A DNA stretch of 64,000 nucleotides from Grammothele lineata (lineage: Eukaryota > Basidiomycota > Agaricomycetes > Polyporales > Polyporaceae): contig NDFF03000127.1 of NCBI GenBank assembly GCA_002150815.3, forward strand, positions 1-64,000, written 5' to 3'. The notes beneath the pieces are model-generated. The model was not told where the DNA came from, made no database searches, and saw only the letters and a list, made by a program, of their open reading frames with translations. A program made the position numbers and the translations under genes. Shown here piece after piece: positions 35,492 to 47,084 of this stretch (the first letter of the stretch is position 1; every line of letters begins with the position of its first letter).

Positions 35492-36859
35492 GATTGAAGG
35501 TACGGGGAGGGACGGAGGGCGTATTTAGAGGGCGAAGGGAGGAGTGGCTGAGCGTGCTCGAATGGACGCGCGTACGCCTGCGTACGCGTCCCCGGGGTGT
35601 TTGCACGTGTTGTCTGGACGCGTCTCCTCGAGGTGGCGGCGAGCATCGCTGTTCCTTTCGTTTACGATGTGCAAGACAACACGGACGTCTTCTCGGACGA
35701 TACCCTCGACTGTTTCTGGGCAATGATGTCCGAGTTCTCTCTGTGTTATGTGTCAGTGGAGACTTACCGTCGCGTATCGGAAACCTCTTAGTGGCCAACT
35801 AGTATGCATATGCTGTGAGTACTCCTGCACACTGTTGTATGGCATGTATCGAGTCTAGAGCTATTCACTACGTCGCAGTGGCCCAAGTTTGTGCTCTTCC
35901 CAATCTGTTTAAGAAGCCATATACAATGGCTGCTATCAGAACAGGGCATTCGTGCTATCTGTGCTTTAACCTTCCGCTAACACCAGAAGGCCTTTCCGCG
36001 GCGGCTATGCAAGCTTACAAGTAGCGGCCAGCTGCAGGTAGCAACATCCTCGCTTCGTCGGCTTGCATAAGAGCTGTGCGCAATGGTTACCCTCCGAGTG
36101 CCCATTCAGGCTGACTTAAACCTTCCCGGTAGAGGACTTAACATCGCAGTATCTTTGGTGCGTCACTTGAGTTATGGTACACTGCCTCCCTTGCTGGACT
36201 TAAGCAGCTGCGGTTTACACGAGCATCCGGACAGCTAGCAGGGCCGAGATTTACTCATGCACGCATTACAATTCTCTCAGGAGGAATCAATGAGCTGCGG
36301 GCCCCACCACATTCCTCTGATTTTTGCGCGCAGGTATGTGGCCGGGTCACCTTTTTAACAATACAGACCGATGCATCTGATAGGGATCATTACAATCAGT
36401 GTCAACATGCCATTTCAATTTTTAGGAGAATCGACACACTACCCGCTATTCAGCAAAAATAAACGAATGGACTAGCTGGTCCACCATCGACGTCGGTTCG
36501 TGAATAAACGGCTGGTGTCATTAATCCCGCTTTCGGTGAGCGTGTGGCTGATCAGCACAACAATGGCGCTCATTGATACTTTATTGTTGCTCGGAAATAG
36601 TAAGTAGTCCTTTGCGGCTGAGTGGAAAGCCTGGTGGCCGAGGGCTCAAAACCAACCTGCCGATTTGGCGCCGAAATCGTCTTCCCCTGCACATCCTCTC
36701 GCTTTCAGAGGTTGCGCCAGGATCCCTCACGCGCACGTACAAGACCGCCGTGTAAACGTCTCTTTGGTGTAAAACATTGGGCATACGTTGCTGACCGGAT
36801 CTGTGGTTTCTTAGAGTCGACACTGTTACTCAACCAACTTCACTGACCACTCCGAGACC
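35492..36859. other. Intergenic stretch, 1.4 kb
   Basis: No gene recognised. Base composition from about 35750 to 36800 is visibly more AT-rich than the flanking genes. The end is the promoter of the F-box gene. Confidence 0.45.
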
Positions 36860-38383
36860 ATGGTCATTGCTCCGTCAACCACCGACTTCACCGCCCGCGC
36901 CCCACCCGAGGTATGGGGGGAGATATTTACCATTTGTCGCGACAATTCGGACGCACTTGAATGGCTTCGTGTGACTTGGGTATGTCGAAGATGGCGCCAG
37001 ATCTGTCTCCGATTTCCAGGCCTTTGGACCAAGCTTCTGGTGGATGGCACGCTCGACACGGGGTTCCTCGACGAACTGCTTGGACGGTCGCAACATATGA
37101 ACCTCGACATCTCAATAGACAGTTGGGAAGACCCTGCATTCCCCTTGACCACCCAGGTGGTATGTACTCGCGCAAGCCGTCTCTCGACGCTTCGCGTCCA
37201 TTTCAGTTTTACCCAGATTCCAGTGCTTCAAAGCGCTCTGATGACAGCTATGCCCTTGCTAGCATCACTGACCTTGGAAGTGGAAGAAGAACTACCCGCA
37301 CCCGAAGACAACCTCCCTGAAGACTACATGGTGCTCCTTTCAGGTCTATCGAGCCACCCCTCTTTACGCACTCTTCGGATGGATGGTGTCATGGCATTCT
37401 CGAGGGACCCGGCGGAGATGGGGAACCTGCACGCCCTGCGCATCTGTGAGACTCGAGGTTACGGCCGTTTCATCCGGCTCAGCGAGCAAAGCTTCGAGCT
37501 CTACACTCCCGATATGCTTGGGTGGTGCACGGCGTTAGAAGAACTCGTGATCCACAATATCATGTTCTCCTACGGGAGCTGGGACGGCCGCGTAATCGAG
37601 CTTCCCAAGCTCCGGCAGCTCCTGCTTTCCGGTACCCACCCAGCCGAGATTCTCGAGCACTTCCGACTCCCTCCCACGACTTCCATCTCCATCACGACTT
37701 GGCTCAGTACCTTCGCAAGAATCGATACAACTCGCGTCTTCGGTACGGCTGTTCGTATCCCGAATCGCGCCCACTCTCTACCCAGTTTCGCACGGACGAC
37801 CTCTCTGTTCCTCGCCATCGATACCAACTTTCTCGCCTCTGGCTTCGTGGACAGTGCAGGTGAGACCTCGTGGGACATCGAGATCGACACTAGCGACTTG
37901 CTGGTCAGCAAGCAACGCAACTTCCACAAACGTGCCACCCCCGTCGCTCTTCGCGAGCTACCAGGACTTGTCGACGCGTCGCGCATCAAGGACCTCAAAG
38001 TTCATCTCGGCCTGTCCAGTATCGTGGACCCACGGGAACTTATCCATGCCCTACCCAACCTCTGCACGCTAGTCCTCGGAGGCCCCTACCTTGTCCGCGT
38101 GTTGCTCGAGCCCGCGTCGGGCTGGCGCATCCCTGACACGCTGCGGTACGTGACGTTCTGTCTGCTCGTGCCGGAACGCTTCGTCGGGTGCGGCCTTGCG
38201 GCGCATGGGCATGAATTGCGGAATGTGCGTGTCGACATTAGGCTCCCGAAGAGCTTCGCGATCGTGCGGCCGGAGCGACTGGAGGAAGCGGCGGGGTGTG
38301 TGGGGTATGAGCCGCCGGTACGGTGGGAGTTCAAGAACTGCGAATTCTGCCACAGTAAGCTCGGGATGGTGAGCACGGTGTGA
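36860..38383 (+). CDS. F-box protein
   Basis: Intronless, 507 residues. Residues about 13-55 are an F-box: APPEVWGEIFTICRD and VTWVCRRWRQICLRFPGLW. The rest is leucine-rich without strict LRR periodicity (SHPSLRTLRMDGVMAF, LPKLRQLLLSGTHPAE, LPNLCTLVLGGPYL), as in the large agaricomycete F-box families. It is presumed to be the substrate adaptor of an SCF ubiquitin ligase; the substrate is unknown. Lack of introns contrasts with most neighbours. A dispersed repeat begins about 100 bp after the stop. Confidence 0.85.
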   Translation: MVIAPSTTDFTARAPPEVWGEIFTICRDNSDALEWLRVTWVCRRWRQICLRFPGLWTKLLVDGTLDTGFLDELLGRSQHMNLDISIDSWEDPAFPLTTQVVCTRASRLSTLRVHFSFTQIPVLQSALMTAMPLLASLTLEVEEELPAPEDNLPEDYMVLLSGLSSHPSLRTLRMDGVMAFSRDPAEMGNLHALRICETRGYGRFIRLSEQSFELYTPDMLGWCTALEELVIHNIMFSYGSWDGRVIELPKLRQLLLSGTHPAEILEHFRLPPTTSISITTWLSTFARIDTTRVFGTAVRIPNRAHSLPSFARTTSLFLAIDTNFLASGFVDSAGETSWDIEIDTSDLLVSKQRNFHKRATPVALRELPGLVDASRIKDLKVHLGLSSIVDPRELIHALPNLCTLVLGGPYLVRVLLEPASGWRIPDTLRYVTFCLLVPERFVGCGLAAHGHELRNVRVDIRLPKSFAIVRPERLEEAAGCVGYEPPVRWEFKNCEFCHSKLGMVSTV

Positions 38384-38483
38384 GTAGAGTGGTTGAGCGA
38401 TCTAGGTCTTGTGCTTATTGCCTATGTACGTGAGAGGTCTTACTACCGTGTTGCATATATGTATTCCGAAGACGAGACACGAG

Positions 38484-38657
38484 ACACTCTGGCGTCGGTG
38501 GTGTTGACCTTCTGCAGACGACAATCTTAGTGACGAGTAGCTGTGCCATGTGATGGCTGCGCGTGGGCTGCGCTCTCGAACCTGGTGATCCACGCGTCAC
38601 CGTTTCATTCTTCAAACTTAACATCAGTCGAAGCGTGTACTATTGCACCACCTTCCC
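38484..38657. repeat. Dispersed repeat, copy A
   Basis: About 174 bp align with 47083-47257 in the same orientation at roughly 80-85% identity by eye (shared blocks include accttctgcaga, gtgccatgtgatggc, cctggtgatcc and aacatcag). Similarity stops sharply on the right after the block around ttgcac-acct. On the left, a 12-bp block tatgtattccga at about 38458-38469 recurs at 41611-41622. Confidence 0.75.
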
Positions 38658-38937
38658 AAAGTGCAAGGGGTACTACATCTTCGACGGCGTCACATCGGGG
38701 GGCACGTACGAGTTCATGGGCCGCATTCCCGATGGGTGTGCGGCGAGCATCACGAGCAAGGCTGCGCCTGCTGCGGGCACGGCGACTCCTGCGACGAAAA
38801 CAGCGGATGCCCCAACGAAGAGCGACATCCCGGTTGAGACGAAGATGGACAAGGTGGCGCCAATCTACGGGGAGGGCAAACTCGTAACGCCTATCAAGGC
38901 GAAGATGTACAAGATTGGAAGCGTGCATGATTCATAG
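38563..38937 (+). other. Unassigned open reading frame
   Basis: A 124-codon frame that starts inside repeat A. Outside the repeat it encodes YYCTTFPKCKGYYIFDG and then an Ala/Thr/Lys-rich tail. The GC-rich, coding-like composition from 38660 suggests a real or decayed exon. No family is recognised and no intron could be placed. Confidence 0.25.
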
Positions 38938-39834
38938 AGCATGTATAGGATCTGTGTGGGGTACACGTAGAGACTAGCATACAGACACAACAACTGTATT
39001 ATACACGATCTTGTGTTCAAGGTGGCGCATCTCATTCACGGGAAGTTACTGTTCAAACCTGATGATGAACGCACGTGGATGGAGCTCGAGCAGATACGGA
39101 CGCACACGATGCCCAGCCTCACCCAGAAGACGGGGTATATGGTGCAATTCTGGAAGCACCTTTACGGAAAGGAAAGGCCAATCCGCCTTCTGTACAAGTC
39201 TTGGAAGAAGGTTTGGCCCCGATTCTGACTGTGCTAGAGTCCTTGGAAGAGCGGGTAGCGGGTGCTGAGACGGCGGTTGTTCTAGTGTAGTAACTTCCCC
39301 GGTGTCGAGTGAAATGAGTGTGCAAGAAGTGGATAACTCATTACATGTGATAGAGTACAAGAAAGCAGTGCAAAATGCTTTCTAGCTAGCTGGTATTCGT
39401 CAGCCAACTACAACACCCCACGCGAACCAAGGAATAGCTGCTCACCGAGACTTCGTAGACGCGATGATCGACGCCAACGTCGTCCAGCAGCCCTCCAGCG
39501 GGCCATCGTCAATCATGGCGTCCCAACACCCTACATCCCCCAATATGCGCACACCACTCATACCACATGCCAATGATGCACCCGAGAACGCTATACGTTA
39601 AATCCTGACTATCTCGTGCAGGAACATCTCGAAATTTGTGCCAACGGAAGGAAAGTCTCGTTGTGGGGTGAATTCCAGGCTTAAACAGTGTCGGCGGCCC
39701 ACCTCATACGCTCGCAGCTCGTTGAATCGACCAGCCCCGTCTGAGGATGACAATGTCAGTCGCTGCACGACCTCTGCGTATTCAGCGTTTCGTTGGAAAA
39801 CTCACATGATGTGCCAATCCACGTGTACAACACC

Positions 39835-41263
39835 TCATTCTGAGTGTGATGCCAGTGAGTCACTATTACTTTCAGACCATCGCTGCATAGGTCCGACGTC
39901 CGGCATCTTTTGGCTCGGTGAGCCCTCGGACATAGACGTCTCCCGAATTTGAGGATTGTTCCGGAACCAATCAGCTTTCAACTCCTTCATTTTGTCGATC
40001 TCCGGATGCCACATGAGCGTGTGGTAGTAGTAGTCGCCAGAGTCCTCAACCTCATCACCTAGCGCCCAATTCAAGTCAGCTAACAAGAATATCAAGCTAT
40101 GGTGTACGCACGAAGTTGTGGAAAGCGTGAGTAGAAAGTTTCCACTAGAATATCAGCCTTGGTCTGGCCTCCCGTCGCTGCAGAGGGCCCTCCCTGTGCT
40201 ACGGAGGCACCGCCCCTTCCTGTGCATGCCTGCATTAGCTTACTGAACATACTGCGAGATGTTATACGCACCATCTCCTGACTTGTCTGAAGTTCCTGAT
40301 ATACAAGATTCAGTCTTGTTGGACTTCTTTTCCTCGAGCGTCTTAGCCTCTATCGTTTTGTACGTCTCGGTCAGCGGGCTCTTTGAGTACGGCCCAGCTA
40401 TAACTCTTGAGATCACGTTGATGGCGAAACGAGCGTAGAGAAACTGAATGGAGACGCGAGGATGAACAGAGATAGGCACCCGATGATATAGTTGATCGTA
40501 AGGCGGTGTGACCTGGAGAAAGTGTGCGATGAAGTCGTTGCCAAGAGGATAGAAGACGAGCGAATGCTTGTCAAGAAGGCGATGAACGTCGGCACGTAGG
40601 CATACACCGTTGGCAATGTCGTCCGTGCTCTCAACTTCTGGATTGGTGTTAAATGCAGCCATCCCGTTGGCGTCGAACCATATGGCATAATCTCTGGGCA
40701 CTAAACGGGCGTTGTCGCACCAATCTCCTGCAAGAAGGTCAGGTCCGTAAGAAGGTTGCATGATAAATGTATGCACCTAACTCGAATTTCGTCAATATGC
40801 AGGCGCTATCGAGCAATTTTACTGTGTCGGACATGGAGCTTTTTGCAGCTTGGATGCGCCTATCTGGTAGCTGATCTGGACGACTGGTTGTCCAGTGACG
40901 AGGGAGTTTGGAAGGAAAGAACCATGCGCCCAATTCTTTGACGATTGGGTACTCATCGGGCTCCGTGATGTCGTGCAAAAAGTAGTAATAGACTCCCGGA
41001 GCGACAATCGAGCTCTCTGGAATTTGAATGTTGGGTTTCTCCTCGGTCGTCAGGAAGCCATCGCGGTTGTTAGCAATGATACGGCAGGCGTCGAGGATGA
41101 GGCGGTAATTGCAACCCCAGCCGGTGGGGTTAGCCGAGTCCAGATCGAAAGCATCAAACCTGATCAAAACCGGCGAAGGCTTGTATCCTGGGTGTTTTAT
41201 CTCCACACGTTTAGGATGAGTAGGCAGAGTTGTGGGAATATCGGGAGGAGGTCGCGAGTCCAT
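39835..41263 (-). CDS. HNH-nuclease-domain protein of agaricomycete type
   Basis: Model complement(join(39835..40058, 40112..40251, 40325..40727, 40777..41263)), about 417 residues. The diagnostic part is in exon 2: GDWCDNARLVPRDYAIWF, NGMAAFNTNP, DDIANGVCLRADVHRLLDKH, FLQVTPPYDQLYH and FLYARFAINVI. It matches the HNH-related proteins that are numerous in mushrooms, where the NGVxLRADxHxxFD core is shared. Their role is unknown. The first junction (FEL-G-DWCDN) and the last (PQL-R-DEVEDS) are well supported. The junction between exons 2 and 3 (donor at 40324) is my best guess and may be wrong. It lies 370 bp from the left end of the TIR element. Confidence 0.7.
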
Positions 41264-41625
41264 AACGTTGGTGTCTGAGAGTGCGACGTAATCAAGTAAA
41301 GGGTGAACGTTTGGCTAAGTCTCCCGTGGGAACGTCGGAGTTTGAACGCTAAAATTCAAGCGCTTCCTGTGTGCTCGCGCAGTCACCTCCTCCCTTTTTT
41401 CGAATCCTTGTTTATTGCCTGGCAGGGCCAAGTCCTATAGTAGGTAGTACGAAATCGAGTGGACGTGCGGGCAGCGGTGCGGGTTGAGGGGGTCACGGAT
41501 CGATGGGAGGGGAGGGTATCGTAACAGTCGGGCGCATCGACCAAAGCCATTAGCCGTGAAACGTAATGTATGCGTGGCAGATGGACAGGGATCTCAGCAG
41601 AATACAGAATTATGTATTCCGACTC

Positions 41626-41633
41626 ACTCTAAC
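41626..41633. repeat. Candidate 8-bp target-site duplication, left copy
   Basis: ACTCTAAC (41626-41633) is repeated exactly at 47085-47092, immediately outside the right terminal inverted repeat. The 9-mer cactctaac precedes the element, while only the 8-mer is certain on the right. Confidence 0.65.
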
Positions 41634-41645
41634 TTAGAGTCTAAT

Positions 41646-41663
41646 GGGGACGGGCAGCGCCCG
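41646..41663 (+). repeat. Left terminal inverted repeat
   Basis: ggggacgggcagcgcccg, the exact reverse complement of 47067-47084. The unit contains its own small palindrome (gggcagcgccc). Confidence 0.85.
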
Positions 41664-42087
41664 TAAGCGAGCGTCCAGCTGATGTAATTTTACCACCGTC
41701 CATATCGAGAGAGATTAGAACTTATCAAAGGAGATAATGACACGTGAGGGCACGTGAGCCCGGTCATTTGCTACGTGGCCGCGACTTGGGGCCAGACTGG
41801 AGGCCTCCCGCGCGACCTTGCCCTGTCGCTTGCTAGCTCGCCTGCGTGCTCCCTGTCCCTGACTTTCATCTAGCCGTTATTGCTCCATCGGCTACATTTA
41901 TCTTCATCTCGCGAGCCAGAAATCCTTCGCAAGGGCGTGTCGGCGGCCTCAAACCTTCAACAATAACACGGAGTGAGGGACAATCAGGTGCGCTCTCATC
42001 AGCCTACGTACGCGCATACGGACAAGTAGCGCGACTTATGGAAGATTCCATCAGCACGTTGCACACGCGCGGACAACATGCGTGGGG

Positions 42088-45000
42088 TCAGTGGTCCATC
42101 TCGCGCTCGCCATCCATCTCTTCGTCGCTGTCCTCGTCGTCCCTCGCCGTCTGCCGGTGACCTCCCGCAGGACCAGCGCGACCATCCTCGCCATCAAGCT
42201 CATTTGCCAGAGTCGCATCGAACTTCGCAAACGCGTCCGACACCTGCTTCTGCAGCTCTGGCGACTGGTTGTAGCGGCGAATGGCGTCTCGGAGGGCTTC
42301 AGCCTTGGGGCCTACCCGACGAAGATCCTTCGCCATCGGTATCATCTTCTGGCCCTTCGCTCCAATGTCAACCCACTCGCGGTGCCAGAGGATCTGCTGG
42401 TCCAATGCCCTTCCATTCATTGTGGTGAGTTGGTTCTCGTCTAGGACAACATGGAGTAGCCTCAGCGAGAGGCGGCGTGCCCTTTCCTTTTGCTCGGCCT
42501 CTGATATCTTCGCGCGATGAGCTACGGCTGCGGCTGCGTCTGCCCGGGCAATTTCCGCACGGCGCATCTTCTCTAAGCCACGGGACTCCAGTTCTCGTTG
42601 CATCACGCGCAAGAACTTGAGTTCCGCTGGTCCAAGGGTCGCAATGAAGGATGCTACATCATTGCGTCTGTATAGGGCACGCGCATTGTGCTCGTACATG
42701 GATTGGTTTGGACGTGCGCGCTGATCCACTCGGTAGAATCCCAAGGCTCCCTCGTTGGCGTCATTGGTCGCCGGCATTGCGGCTTGGTCGCGTTGAGCGT
42801 CCGTCAAAGTAGCAATCTTGCCTCCAGGTGCAAAGTCTCCCGAGAAGCGCGCCCATGTCTCCAATGCGCCTTCGAGGAATGCCACCAGCGCGCCGTGGAT
42901 GTAAGGTAAGCCTGGAATGAGTTCTTGGACGGCTTCGATGGCTTCGGGGCTATCCCATTCTTCCCCGTTGAGCTCGCCGCTGACATGTGATGCATTGGGC
43001 CCCAGGAGACGGTTCGGCTCAGCAATCAACTGGCGGATATGATCCTGGACATGTCGATGAAGTGCGACTAGTTCAAGATGGTTGGGATCGTCATCTCCGC
43101 GGACAGCGCGCAAGTACGGGTGACTGATAGCCTGGGAGTACAGAGATAGAACGCATAGCTCGGTGCGTGTGGGGGCATCATTGAGGCCTTTGTAGACGTT
43201 CTTCTCAAGGTGACTCCAGGTTGCATTCACTTTCTTATCCCGGATCTGTTCAAGGAAGAGGAGGAACTTGTGGAGATATGTGATGAGAACCGACGCAGCG
43301 TCGCCGTTGGAACCAAATCGAGTACTGCTTGTGTCAGGAAAGGTAAAGAGGATTCCTACATGCTGTTCAAAGAAGAACCGCACGGTATCTTGCTGACCCT
43401 TCTTGTCGTTCTTGTCCCGGAATAGCGCCCCCGCCAGATCCGTGAGCTTGATGGCACCGCCTGTGGACTTCTCCGCTGCACGTGCACCTGCCTCCCCTCC
43501 CGCCTCTGCTGCTGCCTCGTTGTCCCGATTCATCAGGAGCACGGGTCCGGGAGCCTGTGCCGTCGCCCAGAACTGTGCCATCCGCCGATATCCGCCAAGG
43601 AATGCGTTCATGTCCTTGTGCATGCAGCATCCTCCCTGGACGAAGAGATCAACAGTGGTGCGTTCGAACTCTGGCAATTTGTCAAATTCCTCTTGCCCAA
43701 CTCGTCTAACCACTGCTTTCCGTATCTCTAGGTCGCACTTGTATAGCTCCTCCGGTGTTAGATTATGCCATGCTTCTTCGCCTCCGGCACGATGAACTGC
43801 TGCGGCCGTCTCTTCAGCAAGGATCACGAGGATGTCAGGTAAGCTCTTCTCTGTGATTGCATCCTCCCCCCGTAGCTCACGGTCGCTCGTCGTCTTCCAT
43901 TCTTGCATGGCCCGGCCTAGTTTCTTCTGATCTTCTGCGTGGTCCGCCATCATCCCTGAGATCTTGCGTGCAACCTGACGGACATCGTAGGGGTTTTCCT
44001 GCCCCTCCGGGCTCGAGTTGTAGACATCGACGAGGAAGCCAGTAATTGATTTCCAGCCAGCCAGCTGTGTCTCGCTTGTATGGTTGGGTGCTGATGCGAC
44101 TCCTAGGGACCAACGTGTGCGCGTTTTGCCACTATTCAGCTGGATGTGGTGAGACATGATCTGAGTATGTCGGTGCGTTGTCCCGTCGCTGCTAACTGTA
44201 ATGCCTATGCATTACTTAGTATATCTGACTTCTATTTTATTAGTACGAACTCACTTTGCGTGTCGCGTACACCACGGACGAACTGCAGTGCAAACGCCGG
44301 AACTGCTTCGCCAACGACTCGTCTCACAGATCGCTCGCTGATGGAGCCGTTCACGGTAAGCCCTGTAGCTCGTGCGACTGTCGAGATTGCATCATTGACA
44401 TGGGACATCTTGACACCCAGTGCCACAAGATTTCGTACGAGGGTTCGAATGCTGTCAGGTATGATGCCATCTTGCTTCAGGTCCAGCGATGTATTGTGAT
44501 TGACAGATGCTTCGGCTGCCTTGCGCACCGCCTCCTCGACAGCACGTTCTTGTACTCCAGGGAAGCGTGCCACACGCTTGCGTAGTGTGTCCTTCTGCCG
44601 GCTGATGCGGGCGATATTGTCCTGTAGTCCATCGACCTGTGCCTCGGCATCGGCGAGCTGGCTCTGCAGTTCCATAATTGTTGCGTTATGCTTGATCTTC
44701 TCAGATGCCAGCAAAGCGCGAGCGTCATCAAGGTACGCTTCCGCCTCTATGAGCGATTCGCTCAGACTTGACGCGACATCCCTGATTGTAACGTCAGTAA
44801 CACGATATTGCCACATGCTACGCAGTAACGTACTCTTTCGCCTCAGTGTCTTGACGACAGCGGTCGATTGTGCGGAGCATCGATTCCCCCCGGAGGTGGA
44901 GTTGGTCCAGGTGAGACTGATACGAGTAGTGCATGTCCACAAGAGCCCTACTAAACCAGTCGTAGGTTTTTTGGTGTGCTGCCTGTTCTGCCACCACACG

Positions 45001-46410
45001 CTGTTCTGCCTCGAGGACCTGCGCGTCTGCACAAGCCTCGCGCGCGTCTGCACGTGCCTCAACCTCTAGCACGCGCGCGGCGGCGCGCACCTCGCGCTCA
45101 TCCGCCTGCGCGATGCGCTCATTCGCCAGTGCTTCAACCTCCAATATCCGCTTCTCGGCGCGCTCTTCCAGCTCGTTGAACCGGGAGTTTGCGGTTGCCA
45201 CCATCGCGGCCGCTTCGGTCTCCTTCGCGAGAAGCTGCTGCCCCGCCAAGATGGTAGCTTCTTGCCTTGCGGCCTCCACCCTGCTATCGCGCTCCCGGTG
45301 CGCCTCTTCGATTCGCCCGGCAAATTCGTCATGCACCGCGCGTACTCGCTCATCCGCCAGCGCGTTTGCCCTTGCAACATCTTCAGCCATTTCTCGGACG
45401 GCATCTTGCCGCGCCATGTCGACGAACGCCCGGGTCTCTTCCTCCAGGGCTTCGTACTTCCGATTGGCATCCTCCTCTGCGGCGCGCAGGAGCGCCATCT
45501 GTTGCCATAACAGCTGTTTGGTCGCCTCGTGCTCCTGACGGCCCTGGTCAAGAGCCGCACGCGCCGTCTCTTCGACTTCACGGATGCGTTGGTCAGCCCG
45601 GTGCTGAACCTCGAGATGTGCTTGATCGCGGTCGCGCGTCGCAAGCTCCATTCGTGCGTGCATCTCGGCCTCCATGCGACGGACGTAGTCTTGTGCGCCC
45701 GCCCATATGCGCGCTTCAGCCGCGCGGACATCCTTCGCACCACGCTGACGCTCCTCTTCCACCATAGCCTCAGCGCGCCCTTGGGCCGCCTGGACCTCCG
45801 CATGCATATGGTCTTCAGCAGCGCGCATATCACGGGCCATCACTTGCATACGAATATCTTGCTCCCGCATGTGCGCGTCCATGGCGTGGAGGTGAGTAGC
45901 TGCGAGAGCTGCAGTCTCGATGGCTGTATACTTGGCTTGCTTGAACTGTTGCTCCATTGCGACAACATTTGCAAGCGCGGCACGCTCGCGCTCGTGGGAC
46001 TGATTGAGTTCGTCTTCTAGAGTTTGATTTCGAGCGTGCATCTGCATATGCTCTGGCAGCTGCCTCATGACACCATGGGATGTACTCACAGCCTCCTGCT
46101 CTGCTCTGTTCTTCTCTGCCCTATTGCATGCTTCCGCTTCCGCCTCCTGTCTTTTCTTCTGCGCATACTTGGTTCGTCTATTTGCGTTGTACATCATGGA
46201 TTGATACTCCTTCACCAGAGCACTCGTTGTAGGGATACGAGGAGTGGATCGAAGGGGCAATGGATGCGGGGAGTTGCTCTGGCGTCTTGCAGGGGCGCCA
46301 GGACTTCGCGAAGACAGAGGTACGTCATTCTCCTTATCTCGTCGCTTCTCGAGCATGATCTCAGCGGCCCGCTTCGAACTTCGTTTCTGTTGCCTAGTAC
46401 GACGAGCCAT
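42088..46410 (-). CDS. Putative transposase with long coiled-coil N-terminus (agaricomycete orphan family)
   Basis: Model complement(join(42088..44195, 44255..44781, 44834..46410)), 1403 residues; introns 52 and 59 nt with matching phases. Residues 1-525 are basic at the start (MARRTRQQKRSSKRAAE) and then a long Glu/Ala/Arg coiled coil. The remaining half belongs to a family I know as a repeated, uncharacterised protein in mushroom genomes. Conserved blocks: ISERSVRRVVGE, SSDGTTHRHTQ (Asp705), APNHTSETQLAGW, GMMADHAEDQKK (Asp786/Asp790), GGCCMHKDMNAF (C891xxH894), DKKGQQDTVRFFF, FPDTSSTRF and TNDANEGALG (Glu1183). The order Asp, Asp, CxxH, Glu is that of RNase H-fold DDE transposases. That assignment is my inference, strengthened by the terminal inverted repeats around the gene. 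The frame is intact, so the copy may still be functional. Confidence 0.8.
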
Positions 46411-47066
46411 AACAGAAAGAGCAGGCCAAGGAGAGTCAATATCAAGCTCGAGTCCACTATATCTCGAAACACGCCGTCCATCTCGTCCCCTCCTCTTCGC
46501 GCGCTAAAACATTATGTAAGACGCGTCCGCCACTGCTGTCGTTCATCTAACACGAAATTTCTTCCTCGATACACGCCTTCCGGCGATAATTCTTTGATTT
46601 TCATGGAAGATACACTGAGGAGATGATGTTCTTAAATGTAGTTTTTCCTGCATGAATACTACTCTAACTATTCCGATTTCGCCAATTCTGTATTTAAGGA
46701 TGGGAACACCCAATTCATACCTACCCAGCGCACTTGGTTTCGTGCTAATCGGAGCATTTTTGAGTGCTCTATTTGCGTTGCAAGGTCTGGCGAAAGTTAT
46801 CTCGACGGTCTGCTGGATGCGTCTGCTTCGCTTAGCGTCGGCTGTCTTGTGGGAATATACTGAACAGAGCCGAGGCACTCATGACGCCATGCGCGAGAGC
46901 CACGGTCTCGAGCGTGTCTCCGAGTATCTCGGACGGAGGAGGAGGAGGAGGCGTCACATGATAAGATGGACTTATCTCTCGTTCATGCCGTTCATGCCGA
47001 AGTTCGCAACAAATCTTTGCGATCAAGCGCCCTGATAGCGCCCGGACGTGCGCTAGCTCGCTAAGG

Positions 47067-47084
47067 CGGGCGCTGCCCGTCCCC
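47067..47084 (-). repeat. Right terminal inverted repeat
   Basis: cgggcgctgcccgtcccc, the exact reverse complement of the left repeat. Confidence 0.85.

Larger units (their letters stand above)
38384..39834. other. Intergenic stretch with repeat copy A and unclear ORFs
   Basis: It contains repeat copy A (38484-38657), an open frame at 38563-38937 and a 71-codon frame at 39013-39228 (MFKVAHLIHGKLLFKPDD). The remainder to 39834 shows nothing recognisable. Confidence 0.45.
41634..47084 (-). mobile_element. TIR DNA transposon, about 5.45 kb
   Basis: The ends carry an exact 18-bp inverted repeat, ggggacgggcagcgcccg, at 41646-41663 and (reverse complement) 47067-47084. Weaker similarity runs further inward (taagcgagc against ttagcgagc). 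ACTCTAAC flanks both ends as a candidate 8-bp target duplication. On the left, 12 extra bases (ttagagtctaat) lie between the duplication and the repeat. The interior holds one gene, on the minus strand, whose product has transposase-like features, plus about 0.4 and 0.7 kb of non-coding end sequence. The right flank is homologous to repeat copy A at 38.5 kb, so the element appears to sit inside a second copy of that repeat. The superfamily is not assigned; 8-bp duplications are typical of hAT, P and KDZ elements. Confidence 0.75.

Noticed and set aside
40236..40275. Use of the GTGCGT donor at 40270 in the HNH gene
   Set aside because: Joining from it to the next acceptor enters a frame with an early stop; another junction was chosen with low confidence.
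44976..45767. Plus-strand frames opposite the coiled-coil exon of the transposase-like gene
   Set aside because: Shadow frames produced by the repetitive Glu/Ala/Arg codons on the minus strand.
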